From Paracoccaceae bacterium (GTDB lineage: Bacteria > Pseudomonadota > Alphaproteobacteria > Rhodobacterales > Rhodobacteraceae), in assembly GCA_003447515.1 (NCBI GenBank), contig DLZA01000005.1, positions 1 to 5,657 of the forward strand: a stretch of DNA of 5,657 nt, read 5' to 3'. A model generated the notes under the pieces. The model made no database searches. It saw only the letters and a program-made list of their open reading frames with translations, and had not been told where the DNA came from. Positions 1 through 5,529 of this stretch are shown piece by piece (position 1 is the stretch's first letter; every line of letters starts with the position of its first letter). Both the position numbers and the translations under genes were made by a program.

Positions 1-111
1 CCTGTCTTTTGCCCAACCCAACGTCAACACGCGTTAGGATGCTACACCTTCTGCTTCTGCAAAAATTATTGACTAGAAGAACGACCTACGCAGGAAAAAA
101 GCTATGATTTT

Positions 112-142
112 TTTACGTCTTTTACATTTGTTTTCTTATAAA
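112..142 (+). promoter_or_regulatory. Possible sigma-70-type promoter for the IalB-family gene
   Basis: A TATAAA at 137-142 resembles a -10 box. Upstream, TTTACG at 112-117 resembles a -35 box, but the spacer of 19 bases is longer than ideal. Another -35-like hexamer, TTTACA at 121-126, is too close at 10 bases. A TTGACT at 69-74 is a better -35 match but has no -10 partner 16-18 bases downstream. The call rests on AT-richness and the TATAAA alone and is weak. Confidence 0.25.
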
Positions 143-267
143 AATTTCTGGCTCGTAACACAGAAAATACAAGTTTTGGGAAATTAGTGGAGACATAGAA
201 AAATACGCTGACAAAACTTTTTGGAAGTATTATGCATAAGCTCTGAAACTCGACTTTTTATGGAAAA

Positions 268-279
268 AATAGGCCTATT
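268..279. repeat. Perfect 12-base palindrome over the ribosome-binding region
   Basis: AATAGGCCTATT is its own reverse complement. It ends one base before the ATG at 281. Its AGG at 271-273 is also the only Shine-Dalgarno-like core at usable spacing (7 bases) for that start. It could be a protein-binding site or, as RNA, a weak four-pair hairpin that hides the ribosome-binding site. It may also be chance: a 12-base palindrome needs only six matching pairs. Confidence 0.35.
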
Positions 280-280
280 G

Positions 281-883
281 ATGAAACACAAGTTAATTCC
301 AGCCATTATCGCGTTTTTGGTGGTGTCTCCAGTTACCTTCGCACAAGAGACCGCTACAGTAGAAGAAACAGAGACCTCCAATAGCACAGAATTTAAAACT
401 GCAGAAGAGCTAGTGCAAGCCTCTAAACCTGCTATTGGCGAAGGGTATCTTCGTGAAAAATATGGCGAATGGGAGTTACGTTGCATCAAAGCTGAAGTTA
501 TGAAAGAAGAAGAGTGTCGAGTTTTCAATTTTCTAGTTGATCAAGATGGCAACACAATCGCACAATTAGACATGCAGGTCTTGTCAGCGGGTGGCAAGGC
601 AGTCGCTGGCGTCGACATTGCAACACCACTCGGTTCTTTACTTACAGCGCAGGTTGTTTTGAAAATAGACGCGGGTAAAGCAAAACGTTATCCTTATACT
701 TGGTGTGACCAGCAAGGGTGCTATGCTCGCTTTGGCATGACACAAGAAGAAATTGACGCCATGAAACGTGGCGCGAAGGCAAACGTAACTATCTTGTCCG
801 TTGCCGCACCAGATCAACCGCTTAGTATGGACCTCTCATTGTCCGGCTTCACAGCAGTCTGGAACGCAATCGCGCCGCAATAA
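281..883 (+). CDS. Invasion-associated locus B (IalB) family periplasmic protein
   Basis: The 200-residue product has a clear Sec signal peptide: basic MKHK, a hydrophobic stretch to about residue 20, and likely cleavage after the Ala of VTFA (residue 21). An acidic, low-complexity linker (about 22-45) leads into the IalB domain. This shows the family's YGEW motif (61-64), Cys68 and Cys79, an AGVDIATPLG segment near 109-118, the WCDQQGC pair (Cys142, Cys147) and a C-terminal LSLSGF motif (185-190). The four cysteines probably form two disulfides, which fits a periplasmic location. IalB was named for Bartonella entry into red cells, but homologues are widespread in free-living alphaproteobacteria, where the function is unknown, so invasion should not be assumed. 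The frame stays open upstream to a TTG at 221 and an ATG at 260; the ATG at 281 is chosen because it gives a normal signal peptide. The gene converges on the ketosynthase gene with 44 bases between stop codons. Confidence 0.9.
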   Translation: MKHKLIPAIIAFLVVSPVTFAQETATVEETETSNSTEFKTAEELVQASKPAIGEGYLREKYGEWELRCIKAEVMKEEECRVFNFLVDQDGNTIAQLDMQVLSAGGKAVAGVDIATPLGSLLTAQVVLKIDAGKAKRYPYTWCDQQGCYARFGMTQEEIDAMKRGAKANVTILSVAAPDQPLSMDLSLSGFTAVWNAIAPQ

Positions 884-905
884 TCCAGCTCAAACAAATC
901 CAATA

Positions 906-929
906 TAAAGTCGCCTTTAGATATTTTTT
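906..929 (+). terminator. Weak candidate intrinsic terminator for the IalB-family gene
   Basis: TAAAG (906-910) and CTTTA (915-919) form a five-pair stem around a TCGC loop. A run of six T follows at 924-929 after a four-base gap. The stem has one G-C pair and is weak, and the gap before the T-run is longer than usual, so efficient termination is doubtful. The T-run overlaps the stop codon of the convergent ketosynthase gene. On the minus strand the loop reads GCGA, a GNRA-type tetraloop, but no U-run follows there. Confidence 0.3.
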
Positions 930-2142
930 AATTGAAGCGTTTAATCGCTATTACGGCGTTTAGCCCGCCAAAAGCAAAAGCGTTGCTGATTGATGCAGAA
1001 ACGGGTTTTTCTCGAGCAGTATTTGCAATCACGTCTAAATCGCACATAGGGTCTTTGGATTGAAGATTTATAGTTGGAGCCAAAACGCCATTTTTCACGG
1101 CAGCTATGCACGATAGCAGTTCAATTGCACCCGTCCCACCCATAATATGCCCATGCATGGACTTGGTTGAAGACACAGCCATTTGTTCGGAAAATTGACC
1201 AAACGCGTCGCGTAGTGAGGCAATTTCGATTTTATCATTAGCCAAAGTCCCTGTCCCATGAGCGTTTACATACCCAACCTGATCCGCATTCAAGCCTGCG
1301 TCTGCAATTGCACCCGCCATCGCCCGTGCAGCACCTCTTTGGCTTGGCACCACTATATCAGCAGCATCTGCCGTCATAGAAAACCCTGCAACTTCGGCAA
1401 GAATGCTTGCCCCACGCGCTTTAGCGTGCTCCATATTTTCAAAAACGAAAATACCCGCGCCTTCACCCTGAACCATGCCGTTGCGGGTTTTACAGAATGG
1501 GCGGCACCCATCTGGCGACAAAACGCGCAAGCCTTCCCAGGCTTTAATACCACCAAAGCAAAGCATGCTGTCACTGCCTCCAGTCAACATAACCTTCGTT
1601 GCGCCTGAACGAACCATCTGAAAAGCTAATCCCATCGCGTGATTGGATGATGCGCAGGCCGTACTCACAGTAAAACAGGGGCCCTTAGCTCCATGCACGA
1701 TTGATACGTGACTGGATGCCGCATTCATCATCATACTGGGTACAACGAATGGGTGGACGCGGTTTTTCCCATCCATGAAGACACGTTTGTAGCTCTGATT
1801 CTGCGTTTGTAAACCACCTCCAGCTGATCCCAGCACCACGCCCGTCTGCATCGCCAGTTCACCATCCAGACTTAAGCCTGATTGCTGTATCGCTTCTCTT
1901 GCCGCTATCAGCGTGTATTGTGTGAACGGGTCATAAAGCGCCTGCTCGGATCGCTTGAACCTCTGATTGGGGTCATAACCTTTGATTTGTGCACCAATCC
2001 GTACGCTCAAACGTTCAACATCAGCGAACTGCATATCGCCAATAGCGCAAACGCCGTTCAACATCGCGGTTACGACCTCATCAGCGCTGTAGCCAAGCTC
2101 ACAAAATGCGCCCTGCCCAGTTATCGCCACACGGTGTAACAT
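928..2142 (-). CDS. fabF: Beta-ketoacyl-ACP synthase, FabF (KAS II)-like
   Basis: This 404-residue condensing enzyme would extend an acyl chain by two carbons, joining acyl-enzyme with malonyl-ACP in the cytoplasm. It has the complete thiolase-fold active site: nucleophile Cys163 in STACASS, His295 in NAHGTGT, Lys327 in STKSM and His332 in GHIMGGTGA, the Cys-His-His set of KAS I/II enzymes. Cys163 has the same number as in E. coli FabF. The C-terminal gate loop reads AFAFGGLNA (388-396), with Leu where the housekeeping enzyme has Thr in GFGGTN. Length matches the family (about 410). The ATG lies 3 bases after the stop of the acyl carrier protein gene, so translation may be coupled; only a weak TAAG stands as ribosome-binding site. 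Its position with a dedicated ACP and LpxD suggests a specialised rather than general fatty-acid role, and substrate chain length cannot be read from sequence. A housekeeping fabF normally sits with fabG/acpP elsewhere, so this is probably a paralogue. Confidence 0.92.
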   Translation of the reverse strand: MLHRVAITGQGAFCELGYSADEVVTAMLNGVCAIGDMQFADVERLSVRIGAQIKGYDPNQRFKRSEQALYDPFTQYTLIAAREAIQQSGLSLDGELAMQTGVVLGSAGGGLQTQNQSYKRVFMDGKNRVHPFVVPSMMMNAASSHVSIVHGAKGPCFTVSTACASSNHAMGLAFQMVRSGATKVMLTGGSDSMLCFGGIKAWEGLRVLSPDGCRPFCKTRNGMVQGEGAGIFVFENMEHAKARGASILAEVAGFSMTADAADIVVPSQRGAARAMAGAIADAGLNADQVGYVNAHGTGTLANDKIEIASLRDAFGQFSEQMAVSSTKSMHGHIMGGTGAIELLSCIAAVKNGVLAPTINLQSKDPMCDLDVIANTAREKPVSASISNAFAFGGLNAVIAIKRFN

Positions 2143-2145
2143 ATC

Positions 2146-2418
2146 TTAGTCAAACTGCTTTGTAAGAAGCTGTTGCACAGCCGCAGTAATGGCTTGAACG
2201 GAGGATATATCGAAATTCGACGCCTCCGGGTCATTGGCATTGAATGGAACAGAAATACTAAATTCTTCCTCAATGGCAAAGATCACCTCGACCACACCAA
2301 GGCTATCAATGCCCAAATCTAACAATGACGCTGTATCCACTACTTCTTCCGGTAACAGCAATGCTTGTTCAGCTAGTATTTCTTTAATTTTACTATGGAC
2401 ATCCATTGTCATCTTCAT
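2146..2418 (-). CDS. Acyl carrier protein, specialised paralogue
   Basis: This small acidic protein of 90 residues carries acyl groups on 4'-phosphopantetheine attached to Ser39 in the DLGIDSL motif (34-40). Helix II follows with the acidic recognition pattern VVEVIFAIEEEF (42-53), which partner enzymes bind. The segment SVPFNANDPEASNFDIS (56-72) differs from housekeeping AcpP and resembles ACPs found beside ketosynthases in Rhodobacterales; the IFAIEEEF pattern also recalls AcpXL, the rhizobial carrier for very long lipid A acyl chains. Recall of these relatives is from memory. Three in-frame ATGs (2418, 2412, 2406) compete as the start, none with a strong Shine-Dalgarno sequence; the first is kept, and the protein could be two or four residues shorter. 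It lies 25 bases after lpxD and 3 bases before the ketosynthase gene. Both LpxD and ketosynthases use acyl-ACP, so it is a plausible shared carrier. Confidence 0.93.
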   Translation of the reverse strand: MKMTMDVHSKIKEILAEQALLLPEEVVDTASLLDLGIDSLGVVEVIFAIEEEFSISVPFNANDPEASNFDISSVQAITAAVQQLLTKQFD

Positions 2419-2443
2419 CCACGATCCAATCTCAGCTTGGGAA

Positions 2444-3538
2444 TTAGTCCGTTTGGGGTGGTTTGGAAACCATCTTTTCTAAACGTGCCACTTTCGCTAC
2501 TAATCTTGGTAGCCGGCGCAGCGCTTTGTATGACTCAATATTAAGATTCATTTTCATAGCAGGACTGCCCATTATAATACGCCCAGATGGGACGTTGCTG
2601 GAAATGCCAGATTTACCAGCCGCAATCACATCGTTGCCAATAGTGATGTGATCTGCTACCCCGACCTGCCCGCCAAGGACGACGCGATCCCCAATCACAC
2701 TGCTGCCTGCAACCCCCACTTGCCCACATAACAAACAGTTTTCACCCACAGTTACATTATGGGCCACGTGCACAAGGTTATCCAGTTTTGTTCCGCTACC
2801 AATTGTTGTATTGGCAATCGTTCCACGATCTAACACCGAGTTCGCGCCAAGTTCCACACGGTCTCCAAGGCTCACCGAACCAAGCGAATTAATCCGCGCA
2901 AAACCATCAGTTTGACTAAAACTAGTGACCTGGCCGGTCGTCTTTGCTTCTTCAACGGCACCCAGTTTTGGGGTTACGTATGAAAACCCATCCACACCAA
3001 CAGCCACACCCTGCTGTGCACAGAAATCATTTCCAATAATCACTCGTGCGCCAATATGAGTTCCCTGATAAATTAACGCATTATGACCAATAATTACATC
3101 ACGCCCAATGCTGCAATGACTAGCAATACGAGCGTTATCGCCAATGATGGCATTTGTTGAAATCAATACAAAAGGACCTATCGATGCGTTTTTGCCAATC
3201 CGTGCCGATGGATCAATAATTGCGGATGGATGAATACCAGGCTCAATGTCTGGAGCATGCTCAAACATCCGCGTCACACCAGATAAAAAATATCGAGATC
3301 GGGGCGTAAATACAGCTGCCCTCAACCCCATACTTTTCCAATCGGCACCATCCCACACCACTGCTGCTTTGGCATTTCCGGCCATTAATTTTGCCGCATA
3401 CATCGGCTCCATCGCCAGAGCCAATTGATCAGCCGTTGCTTTTGCGGGTTCTTGAACCGAAGACACACGAAAAGCTAAATCACCTTCAGCTCTTGCCCCC
3501 AATCTTTTTGCAATCTCTGCGATGGAAAAAGTTGTCAT
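2444..3538 (-). CDS. lpxD: UDP-3-O-(3-hydroxyacyl)glucosamine N-acyltransferase LpxD
   Basis: LpxD moves a 3-hydroxyacyl chain from acyl-ACP to the 2-amino group of UDP-3-O-acylglucosamine, the third step of lipid A synthesis, in the cytoplasm. The 364-residue product has an N-terminal uridine-binding domain (about 1-95), then a long left-handed parallel beta-helix of hexapeptide repeats such as IGPFVL, IGDNAR, IGHNAL and IGDRVVLGG (about 105-315), and a C-terminal helical segment rich in Arg/Lys. The DGFSY motif (183-187) matches the family's nucleotide-contact region. His260 in VAHNV corresponds to the catalytic His of E. coli LpxD. It is about 20 residues longer than the E. coli enzyme (341), with an extended stretch after DGFSYV (about 188-220). 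The ATG at 3538 is chosen over an in-frame TTG at 3556, which precedes the family's normal N-terminus (TFSIAEIA). It heads the unit with the ACP and ketosynthase. The usual neighbours (bamA, fabZ, lpxA) are absent, so it may be a second lpxD. Confidence 0.93.
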   Translation of the reverse strand: MTTFSIAEIAKRLGARAEGDLAFRVSSVQEPAKATADQLALAMEPMYAAKLMAGNAKAAVVWDGADWKSMGLRAAVFTPRSRYFLSGVTRMFEHAPDIEPGIHPSAIIDPSARIGKNASIGPFVLISTNAIIGDNARIASHCSIGRDVIIGHNALIYQGTHIGARVIIGNDFCAQQGVAVGVDGFSYVTPKLGAVEEAKTTGQVTSFSQTDGFARINSLGSVSLGDRVELGANSVLDRGTIANTTIGSGTKLDNLVHVAHNVTVGENCLLCGQVGVAGSSVIGDRVVLGGQVGVADHITIGNDVIAAGKSGISSNVPSGRIIMGSPAMKMNLNIESYKALRRLPRLVAKVARLEKMVSKPPQTD

Positions 3539-3554
3539 AGGTCTACTGCTTAAC

Positions 3555-3576
3555 AAAAAAGGCCTCTTCTTGAGGC
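3555..3576 (-). terminator. Intrinsic terminator-like hairpin between the L,D-transpeptidase gene and lpxD
   Basis: Read on the minus strand, GCCTC-AAGAA-GAGGC is a perfect five-pair, GC-rich stem with a five-base loop (3576-3562), followed after one C by six T (3560-3555). It lies about 30 bases after the transpeptidase stop codon, as expected for a Rho-independent terminator. It also ends only 16 bases before the lpxD ATG. lpxD must therefore be transcribed by readthrough or from a promoter very close to, or upstream of, this hairpin. The stem is short, so termination may be partial. Confidence 0.6.
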
Positions 3577-3604
3577 ATCTGTGAAACTCGAGTATCTCAG
3601 AATG

Positions 3605-5212
3605 CTAACCTGAAACGGAGGTCAACGCCACCCCAGCTTTGTTCAACGCATTAAAGATAATCTTGTCACGACCATAAATGTCATTACGAAAATTAACCCG
3701 ACCGTTTTCTGCAAAAAACGCAGTACGATAGACTATATAAATTGGCACAGGCAGTTGCAAATTAACATATTGTTCTGCACCTGTTTTCAAAAAACTGTGG
3801 AAAACACTTATTGGATCTGAGGTCTGCTTTTCTAACAGCTTATAGGCAAACTCGAATGGTTTTTGCACTCGCACACAACCGTGGCTAAACGCGCGCACCT
3901 CCCGGCTAAACAGGTTTTTTGAAGGAGTATCATGCAAATAAATGTTATGTTTATTTGGGAACATAAATTTTACCAAACCCAGCGCATTGCTCTTCGACGG
4001 CTTCTGTTTGATGGAATAGGGAAAACTCGTCTCGTCATATTCGTCAAGATTCACGTCTACAGGCTTGACTGCCTCACCATTGATGTCCACCATCCACATC
4101 CCGTTGTTAGCGAGAAAGGCTGGGTCCTCTTTCAACATTGGCAGATATTCCTTACCGGTAATTGACTTTGGCACATGCCATGTTGGGTTTACCACCATAT
4201 GAGTCATTTGGTCATGAAACTCCGGCGTGCGGTCTTTACCAATTTTGCCCACTACGGTGTTCGAAGTGAAAGTCACGCGATCATCGTCATAAATACTAAG
4301 CGAAAAATCAGCCAGATTGACTACGATATGACGATTCCCTCTGGACCGGTTCATCCAGCGTTCGCGCTCTAAATTGATAATGACCTGCTTCAGGCGCTGC
4401 TCAGCGGAGGCGTTCAAAACTTTGATAGTACCAGGCCCAATAATACCATCTGGCTTAAGTCCATGATCTAATTGAAATTGTTGCACAACTATTCGTAGGC
4501 GGTCGTCATAGTCTGGATCGTTACCAAGACGGCCGTATTTCATCGCAGACAGCCGTGCACGCACTTTGGTGATGTTTTCATTCGATATTCCAGGCTTAAG
4601 AGTTTCAGACCTTATAGTTTTGCCGAATCCACCCTTCATAAGCAAAAGTTCAAGCCGCTGCTTTTCTTCTAAAAGTCGAGAATATTCAGGATGCTTAGGA
4701 ACTAATGCCTTGAAAAATCCGGTCGGATTACTCCGCGAAATTGCATCGAGCAACGCCAATTCGGAACGGCGAGGGACTTGCACTGCGATCTCTTTACTTA
4801 CTCGCTTTGGCTTGAGAATACCGGAAGACAGATCATGTGCATATTTAAGAAAAATCTGAGTAGCAAACATCTCGGCTGTGGCGTCTAGATTACTACGTCG
4901 ACTGTTAAGCGCAGATCGCAGTTTCGCTAATTGATATTGACTTTTAGGTAAACCATGTTCGGCCGCGGATGACACTGCTTCGATCAAAGCTTTAGCTCGC
5001 GCTTTGTTCTTACGGCCAACCCAAATTGGGTTAAAATTTCTTTTGGCGTAAAACTGTTTTGCTTCTGCCGATAAATCTCCGTTAGAATTGACCGCTACTG
5101 ATACCAATTTGTTGCTTGTATTGGCTTGAACAGCAGGCGTTCCAAATATTGTTAAGGAAACTAATACCGTCAATGCGGCAGCGCTTGCCAGCTTTTTTGG
5201 AAAAAAATTCAT
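3605..5212 (-). CDS. Periplasmic L,D-transpeptidase, LdtD/YcbB type (YkuD domain)
   Basis: This 535-residue exported enzyme is expected to form 3-3 cross-links between meso-diaminopimelate residues of peptidoglycan. The signal peptide is clear: MNFFPKK, a hydrophobic core, and AVQA with likely cleavage after residue 30. An N-terminal scaffold-like domain (about 45-200) contains FNPIWV and AEHGLP. A peptidoglycan-binding domain (about 212-270) contains VVQQFQLDHGLKPDGIIGPGT. The NLERERWM motif (280-287) leads into the YkuD catalytic domain (about 295-465), with HDTP (His427) and the catalytic SHGCVRV signature (His444, Cys446). About 89 residues follow the catalytic Cys, close to the arrangement in E. 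coli LdtD, which is longer overall (615). An in-frame ATG at 5275 would add 21 residues and spoil the signal peptide; the ATG at 5212 has GGCGGG just upstream. The gene is divergent from the DUF882 gene. LdtD-type enzymes can bypass penicillin-binding-protein cross-linking in E. coli; whether this one does so is unknown. Confidence 0.93.
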   Translation of the reverse strand: MNFFPKKLASAAALTVLVSLTIFGTPAVQANTSNKLVSVAVNSNGDLSAEAKQFYAKRNFNPIWVGRKNKARAKALIEAVSSAAEHGLPKSQYQLAKLRSALNSRRSNLDATAEMFATQIFLKYAHDLSSGILKPKRVSKEIAVQVPRRSELALLDAISRSNPTGFFKALVPKHPEYSRLLEEKQRLELLLMKGGFGKTIRSETLKPGISNENITKVRARLSAMKYGRLGNDPDYDDRLRIVVQQFQLDHGLKPDGIIGPGTIKVLNASAEQRLKQVIINLERERWMNRSRGNRHIVVNLADFSLSIYDDDRVTFTSNTVVGKIGKDRTPEFHDQMTHMVVNPTWHVPKSITGKEYLPMLKEDPAFLANNGMWMVDINGEAVKPVDVNLDEYDETSFPYSIKQKPSKSNALGLVKFMFPNKHNIYLHDTPSKNLFSREVRAFSHGCVRVQKPFEFAYKLLEKQTSDPISVFHSFLKTGAEQYVNLQLPVPIYIVYRTAFFAENGRVNFRNDIYGRDKIIFNALNKAGVALTSVSG

Positions 5213-5529
5213 GATCCCGCCATTGCACTGTGAGTAATCGCGCCTCGTATACTTGAAGCAAATTTCTAAAAACATAGTTACACCACTTTTTTAAAGTCTT
5301 TTTGCGGAACTTACTTCCTATTTGCAATGATAGAGCAGGAGAAATTGTAGCTTTCGATACCGCACTGCTACGAAAATGTTACACGTACGCAAATAAGCAA
5401 AAAAACGCTCATTTCCAAACACCAGGGTTGGTTCGCGAATCAACCTATGCAATAACCAAGACGGAACGGTGCGGAAAAAAGTTAATTAAGCTTACGTACA
5501 CGAAGGCATTTAAGGGCTAGACAGTAGAC
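5213..5529. promoter_or_regulatory. Divergent intergenic region between the L,D-transpeptidase and DUF882-like genes
   Basis: These 317 bases must hold the promoters for both outward-facing genes unless one is read from further away. No -35/-10 pair close to consensus is visible on either strand; alphaproteobacterial promoters are often degenerate. The region is AT-rich near 5285-5310 and 5470-5490. It contains the near-palindrome at 5426-5445. A 72-codon open frame at 5302-5520 lies here, but it has no recognisable domain and is rich in unrelated charged and cysteine residues. It looks like chance. Confidence 0.55.
5426..5445. repeat. 20-base near-perfect palindrome, candidate operator
   Basis: GGTTGGTTCG at 5426-5435 pairs with CGAATCAACC at 5436-5445 in nine of ten positions, with a fully symmetric TTCGCGAA core (5432-5439). 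The size and two-fold symmetry suit a dimeric helix-turn-helix regulator. It sits 84 bases before the DUF882 start and 213 bases from the transpeptidase start. The right arm contains GAATC (5437-5441), a GANTC site of the kind methylated by CcrM in alphaproteobacteria. No T-run follows on either strand, so it does not look like a terminator. The regulator is unknown. Confidence 0.5.

Larger units (their letters stand above)
1..280. other. Non-coding AT-rich leader upstream of the IalB-family gene
   Basis: No convincing gene is visible on either strand. Frame 2 is open from the window edge to a TAG at 35-37 and could be the last 11 codons of a + strand gene outside the window, but so short a tail cannot be identified. 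The stretch from about 100 to 220 is very rich in A and T, as expected for a promoter region. The segment 143-280 would be a long 5' untranslated leader if the TATAAA at 137-142 is the -10 element. The leader ends in a perfect 12-base palindrome just before the start codon. Confidence 0.5.

Noticed and set aside
101..117. A-run and T-run around GCTATGA as a terminator for a gene left of the window
   Set aside because: The stem would be only A-T pairs without a GC-rich core, and no upstream gene can be identified.
221..280. Upstream starts for the IalB-family protein (TTG 221, ATG 260)
   Set aside because: Either would place extra residues before an otherwise normal signal peptide.
184..528. 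114-codon minus-strand open frame overlapping the IalB-family gene
   Set aside because: It overlaps the well-supported IalB coding sequence, is Ser-rich and shows no family features.
1258..1608. 116-codon + strand open frame inside the ketosynthase gene
   Set aside because: It is antisense to a gene with an intact, fully conserved active site. The Cys- and His-rich product looks like the antisense shadow of that coding sequence.
928..2418. Reading the ACP and ketosynthase as a rhizobial-type very-long-chain lipid A cluster (acpXL/fabF-XL)
   Set aside because: The dehydratase, second ketosynthase, dehydrogenase and LpxXL acyltransferase genes of that cluster are absent, and LpxD is the neighbour instead.
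3539..3556. Upstream TTG start for lpxD
   Set aside because: It would add six residues before the usual LpxD N-terminus and begins right against the U-run of the hairpin, leaving no ribosome-binding site.
4566..4859. 97-codon + strand open frame inside the L,D-transpeptidase gene
   Set aside because: Antisense to a clear coding sequence, with no domain or signal peptide; a chance open frame.
5213..5275. Upstream ATG start for the L,D-transpeptidase
   Set aside because: It adds 21 charged and Cys-containing residues before a textbook signal peptide, while the internal ATG has a better ribosome-binding sequence.
5482..5489. TTAATTAA as a CtrA-type site
   Set aside because: CtrA sites need two TTAA half-sites about seven bases apart; here they abut and no correctly spaced partner is present.
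5302..5520. 72-codon open frame on the + strand in the divergent intergenic region
   Set aside because: No recognisable domain, no good ribosome-binding site, an unconvincing composition, and it overlaps the region where both flanking promoters must lie.
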